A stretch of 64,000 bases of DNA from DATFVJ01 sp963851085 (GCA_963851085.1 CAWKNX010000010.1:558001-622000), one strand, 5' to 3'; shown: positions 1 through 6,214, counted from the first letter of the stretch. Notes: generated from the letters alone by a model not told the origin. Numbers and translations: made by a program.

Positions 1-2
1 TC

Positions 3-239
3 GCGCACGGCCTGTCGTGGGCGGATGGCCGGACGACCGGGGCCAGCCTGGACCACGCGATGTGGTTCCACCGCCCGTTCCGTGCGGACAGATGGCTGCT
101 CTACGCGCAAGAGACACCCGTGGCCTCGGGGGGCCTCGGCCTGGCCCGTGGCCAGGTGTTCACAGAAGACGGTGAACTCGTGGTGTCGGTCGTGCAGGAG
201 GGCTTGATCCGGACCCGCAGCGACGCGGCACAGGAGTAG
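3..239 (+). CDS. tesB: Acyl-CoA thioesterase II (TesB-like), C-terminal part
   Basis: The gene enters from the left edge, and only the last 78 codons before TAG at 237-239 are visible. The reading frame that starts at base 3 gives a peptide with SLDHAMWFHRPFRADRWLLY followed by GLARGQVFTEDGELVVSVVQEGL. This is the second hot-dog fold half of TesB/acyl-CoA thioesterase II, which hydrolyses fatty acyl-CoA to free acid and CoA in the cytosol. The SLDHA(M/I)WFHRPFR stretch is a family hallmark and holds the conserved Asp of the active site. The N-terminal half lies outside the window. The two other frames through this stretch give Arg/Cys-rich, unconvincing peptides. Identification is by recalled motif. 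Confidence 0.82.
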   Translation, partial: AHGLSWADGRTTGASLDHAMWFHRPFRADRWLLYAQETPVASGGLGLARGQVFTEDGELVVSVVQEGLIRTRSDAAQE

Positions 240-499
240 CGGCGCCGCGCATCCGAACCACGTGCCACAGCGATGACCCGTCAGCGTGACATGACAACAG
301 CAAGGGGCCATCGCCGTTCGTGCGCGCCGGTGACGTTCTATGGTCCGCCGCTGGTCCGCCACGGCCCTTATCAGTGCCGCATTTCTTGTAGTTCACTGAT
401 CGATTTGAGTATCTTTCTGCCCTCTTGGCTGCGCCTCCGGCGTGCTGCCTACCTGGGTCGGGACGCCGTGCTACGGGCGTCTCCCGCGCAAAACCGCAG
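240..499. other. Intergenic stretch without a supported gene
   Basis: About 260 bases between the tesB-like stop and the A-tract promoter of the whiB7 leader. Small open frames exist on both strands but their translations are Arg/Ser/Pro-rich with no recognisable motif and no ribosome binding site. The 400-430 part is less GC-rich than the surroundings. I see no clear terminator hairpin here. Confidence 0.5.
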
Positions 500-501
500 G
501 T

Positions 502-540
502 CAAAAAAAACTTGCCGAACTCTCGGATGGTTCATAGGCT
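502..540 (+). promoter_or_regulatory. Promoter of the whiB7/wblC leader with WblC-type A-tract
   Basis: A -35 box TTGCCG lies at 512-517 and a TAGGCT -10 box (TAnnnT type) at 535-540, separated by 17 bp. A run of eight A residues (503-510) ends one base before the TTGCCG context. WhiB7/WblC proteins are known to bind an AT-rich tract just upstream of the -35 box through their C-terminal AT-hook while contacting the principal sigma factor. The arrangement therefore fits autoregulation by the WhiB7-type protein encoded at 1103-1474. The boxes are seen directly; the regulation is inferred. Confidence 0.72.
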
Positions 541-571
541 TGCTGTCACGCCCTAATGGGCCGTGACAGCA
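541..571. promoter_or_regulatory. 31-bp interrupted palindrome at the predicted start of transcription
   Basis: TGCTGTCACG at 541-550 pairs perfectly with CGTGACAGCA at 562-571. CCC (551-553) and GGG (558-560) extend the dyad around a TAAT centre, with one unpaired base at 561. It begins immediately after the -10 box, so the start site falls inside it. This position suits an operator for a dimeric regulator, or a 5' hairpin in the RNA if the start site is at its left edge. Confidence 0.55.
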
Positions 572-597
572 AATCTCCACGGAGGGAGGTGTCCAGG

Positions 598-948
598 ATG
601 CTGACAGAAACCATGATCGCCTCGCGCGATGGCTTTGGCCTGCGCACGATGGGCGCCTTCCCGCATGTCCGAGGGGAAGTCTGCCTTGAGGGTGGGACCG
701 GCCTGATCGCGACCGTCACCGCTGCACGGGTGACGGGTGCCGTGACGGCCGGTGCCGTGGCCTCCGCAGGCGCGCCGGCGTTCAGCGCGCGCAAGCGGGT
801 GAGCCCTGCGTGGGCCCTTGGTCAGGCGCCGTTTGGCCAGGTGGCTTCCGCGCAGAAGACCGTCCGCACACACGACATCTACATGACCCGTGTCATCGCC
901 AATGGCGAGGGCGCCCTGGGTCCGCATCGACGGAGAACGCCGGTTTAG
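598..948 (+). CDS. Possible leader ORF of whiB7/wblC (116 aa)
   Basis: ATG at 598 follows a strong Shine-Dalgarno stretch GGGAGG (583-588), 9 nt upstream. The frame ends with TAG at 946-948, only 24 bases before the base of the strong terminator hairpin at 973. The translation is low in recognisable motifs, rich in Ala/Thr/Val, and ends in a basic GPHRRRTPV tail. In mycobacteria and Streptomyces, whiB7/wblC is preceded by an upstream ORF whose translation decides between termination and read-through. Position, ribosome binding site and downstream terminator match that arrangement. The peptide itself has no known activity and I do not recognise its sequence. A shorter or different leader frame cannot be excluded. 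Confidence 0.5.
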   Translation: MLTETMIASRDGFGLRTMGAFPHVRGEVCLEGGTGLIATVTAARVTGAVTAGAVASAGAPAFSARKRVSPAWALGQAPFGQVASAQKTVRTHDIYMTRVIANGEGALGPHRRRTPV

Positions 949-972
949 GCTTACCGGCCTCAAGCTCCTCCA

Positions 973-1007
973 GGCCGCGGACCCGAAAAGGGTCCGCGGC
1001 CTTTGTT
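973..1007 (+). terminator. Intrinsic terminator/attenuator in the whiB7 leader
   Basis: A perfect 12-bp GC-rich stem (973-984 with 990-1001) closes a GAAAA loop (985-989) and is followed by TTTGTT. It sits between the leader ORF stop (948) and the whiB7 start (1103), so it must be read through for whiB7 expression. An alternative pairing, GGCCT (956-960) with AGGCC (972-976), would use the first bases of the terminator stem and could act as an antiterminator. A small stem GCCGGT/ACCGGC (939-944/953-958) overlaps the leader stop codon. The hairpin is seen directly; attenuation is inferred from the known wblC/whiB7 mechanism. Confidence 0.85.
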
Positions 1008-1102
1008 ATGCCGGGCCACCGTTTGTCAGACCAGCGACTCAGCGACGAGCACAGCCAGTACGACAACGAGAGCAGAACGAGCGAGGAGAGGAGTTGACAC
1101 CG

Positions 1103-1474
1103 ATGCAGTGGCCCGACACCATCGCTGTCTCGGCGGGAGCAGCGGCGGGGTACGAGGTGGGCGCCGCGAGGGATGCGTTGCGGGGCGACGACGGGAGACT
1201 GGCCGCGGGCCTTGTGGCAGCGGCGGGCGCATTCAGCGGGCTCGATCTGCCGTGCAGCGATGAGCCGGACCTGTTTTTCGCCGAGTCGCCCGAGGATGTG
1301 GAGTCCGCGAAGGCGCTCTGCCGCGACTGCCCCGCACGTCTCGCTTGCATGGCAGGGGCCATCGAGCGCCGGGAGCCTTGGGGAGTCTGGGGCGGCGAAC
1401 TCTTCCTGCGTGGAGAGGTCGTTCCGCGCAAGCGGCCGCGTGGGCGGCCGCGTAAGACCGAAGTGGCTGCCTAA
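1103..1474 (+). CDS. whiB7: WhiB7/WblC-type transcription factor with AT-hook
   Basis: The 123-residue product has the four WhiB iron-sulphur cysteines (C51, C73, C76, C82), the G[VI]WGG turn at 94-98 and a C-terminal AT-hook RPRGRPRK at 111-118. The AT-hook is diagnostic for the WhiB7/WblC subgroup, redox-sensitive [4Fe-4S] activators that bind the primary sigma factor and switch on intrinsic antibiotic resistance genes after ribosome stress. ATG 1103 is preceded by AGGAG (1089-1093, 9 nt spacing); a TTG at 1094 in the same frame is less well placed. The promoter with A-tract, the leader ORF and the terminator upstream (502-1007) point to autoregulation and attenuation. The next conserved genes, aarF- and thiF-like, lie on the opposite strand, as near whiB7 in other actinobacteria. 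Confidence 0.93.
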   Translation: MQWPDTIAVSAGAAAGYEVGAARDALRGDDGRLAAGLVAAAGAFSGLDLPCSDEPDLFFAESPEDVESAKALCRDCPARLACMAGAIERREPWGVWGGELFLRGEVVPRKRPRGRPRKTEVAA

Positions 1475-1554
1475 CCGGGAGGCCGTTCATGGACGGTATG
1501 CCGCGAGCCATGAAGGTTCGCGAGCAAGGAAAGATGCGCCGCTCGCTGGACGCT

Positions 1555-1575
1555 GCCGCGGCTCGTAGCCGCGGC
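1555..1575 (+). terminator. Hairpin downstream of whiB7
   Basis: GCCGCGGCT (1555-1563) pairs perfectly with AGCCGCGGC (1567-1575) around a 3-nt loop, 80 bases after the whiB7 stop. Only a short T-containing stretch (CTGCTTTG) follows. A terminator is plausible but weak in U-tract. Confidence 0.5.
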
Positions 1576-1582
1576 CTGCTTT

Positions 1583-1610
1583 GCCTGCGGCCTGCGGCCT
1601 GCGGCCTGCG
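1583..1610. repeat. Four copies of a 7-bp tandem repeat (GCCTGCG)
   Basis: Exact tandem units run from 1583 to 1610 and end in a partial GCCT. They lie between the whiB7 terminator hairpin and the small basic ORF. Confidence 0.85.
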
Positions 1611-1668
1611 GCCTCCCGGCGTGGTGCCGCGAAAATACACGAATTCTCATGATGGGCGGAACAAAGAA

Positions 1669-1860
1669 ATGTTGGTTCAGGAACAACTCGCAAGAGACCG
1701 AATACAGTCGATGCTGGCGGAAGCGAGACGATCACACCTTGCCTCGCGGTCGGCGAAGATCAGAAGGGCGCGGCGCCGTGCCGAACGGGCGGCGGCGCGG
1801 CTGAGCAGCGCGAAACGGGACATCGCTCGGCTGCACAGTTCCATGCATGCGGAGTCCTAG
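1669..1860 (+). CDS. Small basic helical protein (63 aa), function unknown
   Basis: The ORF starting at ATG 1669 encodes a 63-residue protein very rich in Arg, Ala, Glu and Ser, with a predicted all-helical, coiled-coil-like pattern and blocks such as RRARRRAERAAARL. I do not recognise a family with certainty; short basic helical proteins of this kind are common in actinomycetes. No strong Shine-Dalgarno is visible (GGCGGA lies 10 nt upstream). An in-frame ATG at 1489 would give 123 aa, but the extra part overlaps the hairpin and the 7-bp repeat and reads as non-coding. The gene stands alone, followed by a structured intergenic region and the convergent aarF-like gene. Existence is moderately supported by the codon pattern and the amphipathic composition. 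Confidence 0.5.
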   Translation: MLVQEQLARDRIQSMLAEARRSHLASRSAKIRRARRRAERAAARLSSAKRDIARLHSSMHAES

Positions 1861-2041
1861 CTGTCCTGACTGCGCAGCGCCGTAGCGTCGCGCGGGCCGG
1901 CCGCCTCGCTGACCAGGTACTGCACACCTTCAGCGGTGAAAGCAGCCCCGCGGCGCCCGTCGCGTGGACGTAGGTAGCGTCGTGCGGGCGCCGGCCGCAG
2001 CCGTCTGTCTGCTGAGCCCTCGCCGCGGCACGACCGCGCAA

Positions 2042-2077
2042 GCACGGCCCCCGGCGGGAAACCGCCGGGGGCCGTGC
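2042..2077 (+). other. 16-bp perfect hairpin with GAAA tetraloop
   Basis: GCACGGCCCCCGGCGG (2042-2057) pairs perfectly with 2062-2077 around GAAA. On the plus strand this is a GNRA tetraloop. No T-tract follows. It stands 9 bases before a second very stable hairpin. Confidence 0.8.
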
Positions 2078-2086
2078 GGCTTCCCA

Positions 2087-2118
2087 CCGGGCACTGCGGG
2101 TTCGCCCGCAGTGCCCGG
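2087..2118 (+). other. 14-bp perfect hairpin with TTCG tetraloop
   Basis: CCGGGCACTGCGGG (2087-2100) pairs perfectly with 2105-2118 around TTCG, a UUCG tetraloop in plus-strand RNA. Together with the GAAA hairpin at 2042-2077 it forms a tandem pair of unusually stable stems between the small ORF (stop 1860) and the aarF-like gene. Confidence 0.8.
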
Positions 2119-2134
2119 CGGTGGCTGCCGCGTC

Positions 2135-2212
2135 CGCGGGTCTTGTGTTTCCCGCGGGTCTTGTGTTTCCCGCGGGTCTTGTGTTTCCCGCGGGTCTTGT
2201 GTTTCCCGCGGG
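2135..2212. repeat. 18-bp tandem repeat, four exact copies plus a third of one
   Basis: Unit CGCGGGTCTTGTGTTTCC at 2135-2152, 2153-2170, 2171-2188 and 2189-2206, then CGCGGG to 2212. The unit boundaries create repeated CCGCGG palindromes. The copies are identical, suggesting recent expansion. Short ORFs through it are repeat artefacts. Confidence 0.95.
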
Positions 2213-2255
2213 CGGCCCCGCAGACGCTCACTTGGCGGTCGTGGCATCTGCAGCC

Positions 2256-2308
2256 CATGATCGCGGTACTTTTTCCGCGAATGCTTCCAACAAGTTACCG
2301 CGATCATG
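2256..2308. repeat. Dispersed palindromic element, copy 1
   Basis: CATGATCGCGGTA (2256-2268) is the reverse complement of TACCGCGATCATG (2296-2308). The inner arms (ACTTTTT versus CAAGT) are imperfect. A second, better preserved copy with the same ends lies at 47581-47633, also next to the end of a coding region. It could be a bidirectional terminator, a protein target or a small non-autonomous element. Confidence 0.8.
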
Positions 2309-2500
2309 AAACCGGGCACCGCCAGCGCGGTGCATTCGACCCGTCAGCCGCAGTTTCAATAAAAGCGGGCGAGTCACCGGAGAACCCCGGCCGCTGAGGC
2401 GGATTTTCGAAGCACTCACTGAGACCGGGGGGGGACCGGAGGCTGGCGGCGGGAGCGGACGCCGGGCAGATTGCAGCGGCGCCGCGTATGAGCTGCATCG

Positions 2501-2600
2501 CGTATGCACGGGCTGCGCCGCGTATGCACGGGCTGCGCCGCGTATGCACGGGCTGCGCCGCGTATGCACGGGCTGCGCCGCGTATGCACGGGCTGCGCCG
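2501..2600. repeat. 20-bp tandem repeat, five exact copies
   Basis: Unit CGTATGCACGGGCTGCGCCG is repeated without change from 2501 to 2600, with a degenerate copy just before it (about 2485-2500). It ends 25 bases before the stop codon of the aarF-like gene. There are no spacers, so it is not a CRISPR array, and 20 is not a multiple of three, so it is not a coding repeat. Confidence 0.95.
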
Positions 2601-2624
2601 CGCTCCTGGGGCGTGGTTGGCCTC

Positions 2625-3956
2625 TTATGAGGGTGCGGGTTCGTCGGCGTAGCCGGGCATCCACGTGATGACCTCGGCGCGGAATTCACCCTCGCATTCG
2701 AGTTGGCACAGCACACCGATGCCGGCCGTGGAGACCCGGTGAATGAGCACGTACGACGGGGGGATGTTGAACCTCCTGCTGATGTTGGAGGGCCGCAGGT
2801 CGGTGACGCGACCCGCCTCGGTACGCAGCCATTCGCGGGTGAACTTGAATGAGTCCACCTTGGACGGCTCCGCGAGTGGTGCGAGGAAGGTCTGCAGAGC
2901 GTCCAGGTCGATGTCGATGCCCTCGCGCAGAAACCCCTGCTCGCGAAGTTCCTGTTCGATCGTCTCGATGTCACCGTCGTCGTGCATGATCCGCAGCAGC
3001 CGGCCGATGAATGCGGGGAAGCCGTCAGGCAGGTGGTCAACGGCGCCGAAATCGAGCACTCCGAGCCGGCCATCGGCCATGAGCCTGAAGTTGCCTGGAT
3101 GCGGATCGGCGTGCAGCATATGCGCGCGGGCCGGGCCGGAGAACAGGAATCGCGTGAGCAGCATCCCGGCTCGGTTCCGCTCGTCCTGGCTGCCATGGCT
3201 GATGACCTTCGACAACGGAGTGCCGTCCATCCATTCGGTGATCAGCACATGATCGGAGTTGGTCACCACCGGAGGCACGTATATATCAGGGTCGTCGTCG
3301 TAGGCGACGGCGAACGCCTGCTGCGACTCGGCTTCGAGGTTGTAGTCGAGTTCCTCGGTGATGCGGTCTTTGAGCTCGGCGATCAGCGGCTTCACATCGA
3401 GGCCAGGCATGAGCACGCTGAACAATCGGGCCGCCCGGCTCAGCTGCGTGAAGTCGCTGATCAGTGCCTTTCCCGCGCCCGGATACTGGATCTTCACCGC
3501 AACCTCGCGGCCGTCTTGCCATACGGCGCGATGCACCTGGCCGATGGATGCCGCCGCGGCCGGCTTGTCGTCGAAAAACGTGAAGTTCTCACGCCAGCCG
3601 GAGCCGAATTCACTCACCAGAACTCGGTGGACGGTCTGCGCAGGAAGCGGCGGAGCCGCCTCCTGCAACTTGGTGAGAGTCGCCCGGTACGGGCCCGCGA
3701 TCTCCGGCGGCAGCGCCGCTTCGAAGATCGACAGTGCCTGGCCGAACTTCATCGCCCCGCCCTTGAGTTCGCCCAGGACTCTGAAGATCTGCTCGGCGGT
3801 ACGCTGCTGAATCTCGTTGGCGACGATCTCAGCGGGACGGCCGCCGATCCGCTTGCCGAAGCCGAGCGCGGTGCGGCCAGCGAAGCCGATCGGGAGGCTG
3901 GCTAGCTTGGCGGTCCGCGTCACGGCGCGGCGAGGCAGGTCACTCACGCCTCTCAT
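2625..3956 (-). CDS. ABC1/UbiB-family (AarF-like) atypical kinase
   Basis: The 443-residue protein belongs to the ABC1/AarF/UbiB family. Visible motifs, in order: the family-specific KxGQ-type segment KGGAMKFGQALS (65-76), the Ala-rich nucleotide loop AAAASIGQVHRA (about 133-144), the invariant Lys in EVAVKIQYPG (K155), and the catalytic/metal segment LHADPHPGN followed by LGVLDFGAVD. UbiB/COQ8 members support quinone biosynthesis as ATPases. In actinobacteria an AarF homologue next to whiB7 is conserved, but its substrate is unknown. No membrane helices are seen. The start overlaps the stop of the upstream thiF-like gene by 4 nt (ATGA), so the two are translationally coupled. Its 3' end faces the repeat-rich intergenic region. 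Confidence 0.9.
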   Translation of the reverse strand: MRGVSDLPRRAVTRTAKLASLPIGFAGRTALGFGKRIGGRPAEIVANEIQQRTAEQIFRVLGELKGGAMKFGQALSIFEAALPPEIAGPYRATLTKLQEAAPPLPAQTVHRVLVSEFGSGWRENFTFFDDKPAAAASIGQVHRAVWQDGREVAVKIQYPGAGKALISDFTQLSRAARLFSVLMPGLDVKPLIAELKDRITEELDYNLEAESQQAFAVAYDDDPDIYVPPVVTNSDHVLITEWMDGTPLSKVISHGSQDERNRAGMLLTRFLFSGPARAHMLHADPHPGNFRLMADGRLGVLDFGAVDHLPDGFPAFIGRLLRIMHDDGDIETIEQELREQGFLREGIDIDLDALQTFLAPLAEPSKVDSFKFTREWLRTEAGRVTDLRPSNISRRFNIPPSYVLIHRVSTAGIGVLCQLECEGEFRAEVITWMPGYADEPAPS

Positions 3957-4999
3957 TGTCCGCTGGTGTTGTTGTTTCTTCTACAAGCGCACTCGTGGTG
4001 AGCCGGCCAGGTCCTGCGACGCCAGCGCCAGTCAGGCAGGACAAGCTCGAGAGTGCCGTTGACCGCGGTCGGCTCTGGCCCAGCCCGGTCGATGAGCGCG
4101 AGTACCTGACTCGCCGCGTGCGCGGCGACTGCGGTGGCGAGCACGGCATCGCACGCGGGCGTCGCCGGGCTCTTCCCCGCAAGCTGAGCCGCGATCAGGG
4201 GCCAGGCCGGGTCGCGGTCCCTGCGGGTCAGATCCAGGCAGCGCAGGCAGGCCGAACGGCCGGGCAGCACGAGTGGCCCGACAACGCCTATTGCCTCGGC
4301 GGCCGTCGCGGAAAGATGTGGGATGCGTTCAGCCATCAATTCATCGATCAGACCGGGATCACGGTCATCGGTGAGCACGACAAGGTCCGGCCGGGTCCCG
4401 TCATCGTCGGTCCGGACGTCCGGCGAGACGCGCCCGACTGCTCGTGCCGCGCCTCGTTCGCGCGGTGCACCAGTATCGGTGAGGTCAAGCCCGGCGGGCG
4501 CGGCGTCCGCCGGTCCGGCCGGCCGCCGGTCCCTGCACGTGATGCGGCCAACCCCGGAGGCGGCAAGCAGGCACGCGACGCTCGATCCGATGCGGCCGGC
4601 CCCGCACACACGGACGTGACTCAGGAGCCGCCGCACGATGACGCGGACACCACCGTCGCCGTCCCGATGGGCGAGCGACGCCGTAGCCAGCTCGGGCGCG
4701 AGCCGTGCCCGCGTGCCCCTGGGCAGAACATGTCGTGCCGTGACGGGAAAGTCATCGAGCGCTCCACCCGCCGCGAGGAGGGTGAGCACGCGGTCGGCCG
4801 CGTCGGCAGGAATGCCTCGCGTTGCCGTCTCGGCGAGCAGGGCAGCGCGGTCACGGCTCCCATCCAGGATGGCAAGTACGGCCGCCGCCGCCTCACCGAG
4901 GCCGGTGACCGCGAAGCCGCGGCGGGGGTCGACACCGATCTGGACTGTCTTGCTGTCGCGCCATAAGTGGAGCAGGCCTGGCTTCAGCACGGGTCTCAT
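3953..4999 (-). CDS. ThiF/E1-like (TOMM leader-binding type) protein
   Basis: The 348-residue protein starts MRPVLKPGLLHLWRD. It has a winged, PqqD/RRE-like N-terminal part (about 1-90), a Rossmann motif VCGAGRIGSS (131-140) typical of ThiF/MoeB/E1 enzymes, and a Cys pair C251/C254 (SACLRCLD). Proteins of this build are annotated as ThiF-family or TOMM precursor leader peptide-binding proteins. In actinobacteria a homologue lies beside aarF and whiB7 without an obvious peptide substrate. ATG 4999 is chosen because the conserved part begins there; an in-frame ATG at 5080 would add 27 poorly conserved residues. The stop overlaps the aarF-like start by 4 nt. The role is unknown; a link to AarF is suggested by the coupling. 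Confidence 0.78.
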   Translation of the reverse strand: MRPVLKPGLLHLWRDSKTVQIGVDPRRGFAVTGLGEAAAAVLAILDGSRDRAALLAETATRGIPADAADRVLTLLAAGGALDDFPVTARHVLPRGTRARLAPELATASLAHRDGDGGVRVIVRRLLSHVRVCGAGRIGSSVACLLAASGVGRITCRDRRPAGPADAAPAGLDLTDTGAPRERGAARAVGRVSPDVRTDDDGTRPDLVVLTDDRDPGLIDELMAERIPHLSATAAEAIGVVGPLVLPGRSACLRCLDLTRRDRDPAWPLIAAQLAGKSPATPACDAVLATAVAAHAASQVLALIDRAGPEPTAVNGTLELVLPDWRWRRRTWPAHHECACRRNNNTSGQ

Positions 5000-5051
5000 G
5001 ACCGCAAGCGTGACAGCGCGGCCGCGGCTACGGGAGGCCGTGTTCGCGGCC

Positions 5052-5060
5052 TGTGGATAA
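5052..5060 (-). promoter_or_regulatory. Isolated DnaA-box match
   Basis: TTATCCACA on the minus strand (TGTGGATAA on plus) is a perfect match to the classical DnaA box. It lies 50 bases upstream of the thiF-like start codon. Confidence 0.5.
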
Positions 5061-5464
5061 CGCGGATGGGCATTGGTCATGCACGCTGCGGCGTCGCACG
5101 CCTGGCGGGACCGTTGCCTGTCCGTACGGACAGGGCCGCGATTCGCGGCACAGCACGAAGCCTCGTGCGCGCTCGGCAGGGTGACTGCCACGCGGCAGCC
5201 GTTAGGGAGCCGAGGGGAGAACGGCCGGTAATGACCGGCGCCGCGAGCCTGCGGGAGACGCATTCTGAGCCCGCATTCTGAGTCCCCGGGCGCGAAGGCG
5301 GTGCATGTGCAGAACCGGCACCACAGCCTCCACCGGTCCGCGCACTGCGCGCGGGCCGCTGGCGGGCCGTTCGCCCCCCTTCCCCGAAGTGACGTACGGT
5401 CCGCAGGCCCGGGAACTCCTGTTCCGGAAGGTAGGAGGGATCGGCTCCCGCGTCAATCCGGGCC

Positions 5465-5540
5465 TGTGGACAAAACTGTGGGGGGCCTGAGGAGACTACG
5501 GTGTGTTTTTGTGGATGCCGCGGTATGACGCTGTGGATAC
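5465..5540 (-). promoter_or_regulatory. Cluster of DnaA-box-like 9-mers
   Basis: Three 9-mers in the same orientation: TGTGGACAA at 5465-5473 (perfect TTGTCCACA, the actinomycete-type box), TGTGGATGC at 5510-5518 (7 of 9) and TGTGGATAC at 5532-5540 (8 of 9). They lie in the non-coding gap between the divergent thiF-like and M48-like genes, 46-121 bases upstream of the latter. There is no dnaA, dnaN or AT-rich unwinding element nearby, so it is not oriC. A DnaA-titration or DnaA-regulated promoter site is possible. Confidence 0.5.
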
Positions 5541-5585
5541 GCACACGCCGAGGGCTACGGCTCAGGTTCTAGCTGGGGAAATGTC

Positions 5586-6167
5586 ATGCACGCCCTGTGG
5601 AGGACGAAAAGTCTGAGTTACGGTTCATCCGTGCGGCCCGAATCATCCGTCTGGCCAGAAACCGACGTCGAAGTGCGCCGTAGCTCGCGGCGCCGCCGCA
5701 CCGTGTCCGCGTACCGTGAAGGGAACAAGACAGTCGTGCTCGTTCCCGCCCGGTTCTCCAGGGCCGAAGAGCAGCAATGGGTGGCCCGAATGCTCGACCG
5801 GCTCGCCGCACGCGAACAGCGGCGCAGGCCGACGGACGCCGGCCTGCTGGCCCGCGCGCAGACCCTGTCAGGCCGTTATCTTGACGGTGCGGCCGTCCCA
5901 TCCAGTGTGCGTTGGGTAGACAACCAGCGAGGCAGGTGGGGCTCGTGTACGCCCGCGGACGGCTCGATCAGATTGTCGCGACGGCTGCTCGGTATGCCGG
6001 GCTGGGTGCTCGACTATGTCATCATCCATGAGCTGGCCCATCTGATCGTGCCCGACCATGGACCTGAGTTCTGGAAGCTTGTGGCCGGTTACCCAAAGAC
6101 CGAGCGCGCCAAGGGTTACCTCGAAGGGGTCGCTCACGCCGCCCGCCTCGAGGACATGCATCTTTGA
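5586..6167 (+). CDS. YgjP-like zinc metallopeptidase (M48/DUF45 family)
   Basis: The 193-residue protein has the DUF45/YgjP signature: RWGSCT at 117-122 and the zinc site HELAHL at 148-153, with H148, E149 and H152 followed by the third ligand H158 in DHGPEFW. This fold resembles the minigluzincin/WLM peptidases. The family is often annotated as M48 family metallopeptidase, and its substrate is unknown. No signal peptide or membrane helix is seen. The N-terminal 40 residues are basic and poorly conserved. ATG 5586 is used; GTG 5631 is an alternative. It reads away from the thiF-aarF pair through a gap with DnaA-box-like sequences. Confidence 0.88.
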   Translation: MHALWRTKSLSYGSSVRPESSVWPETDVEVRRSSRRRRTVSAYREGNKTVVLVPARFSRAEEQQWVARMLDRLAAREQRRRPTDAGLLARAQTLSGRYLDGAAVPSSVRWVDNQRGRWGSCTPADGSIRLSRRLLGMPGWVLDYVIIHELAHLIVPDHGPEFWKLVAGYPKTERAKGYLEGVAHAARLEDMHL

Positions 6168-6214
6168 GCAGCCGCCCCAAACCTGCGGCCCAACACGCGA
6201 AGAGGCGGCACCCG

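Noticed and set aside
160..504. 114-codon minus-strand frame upstream of whiB7
   Set aside because: Overlaps the A-tract promoter, lacks a ribosome binding site and has no recognisable composition.
1857..2258. Minus-strand frame across the 18-bp repeat
   Set aside because: Mostly a translated tandem repeat (KHKTRG). The final 30 residues look slightly protein-like but there is no start or family match.
2135..2600. CRISPR array
   Set aside because: Repeats are contiguous 18- and 20-bp tandem units with no spacers and no cas genes.
5052..5540. Chromosome origin oriC
   Set aside because: Only four DnaA-like boxes, no AT-rich unwinding element, no dnaA/dnaN/gyrB nearby.
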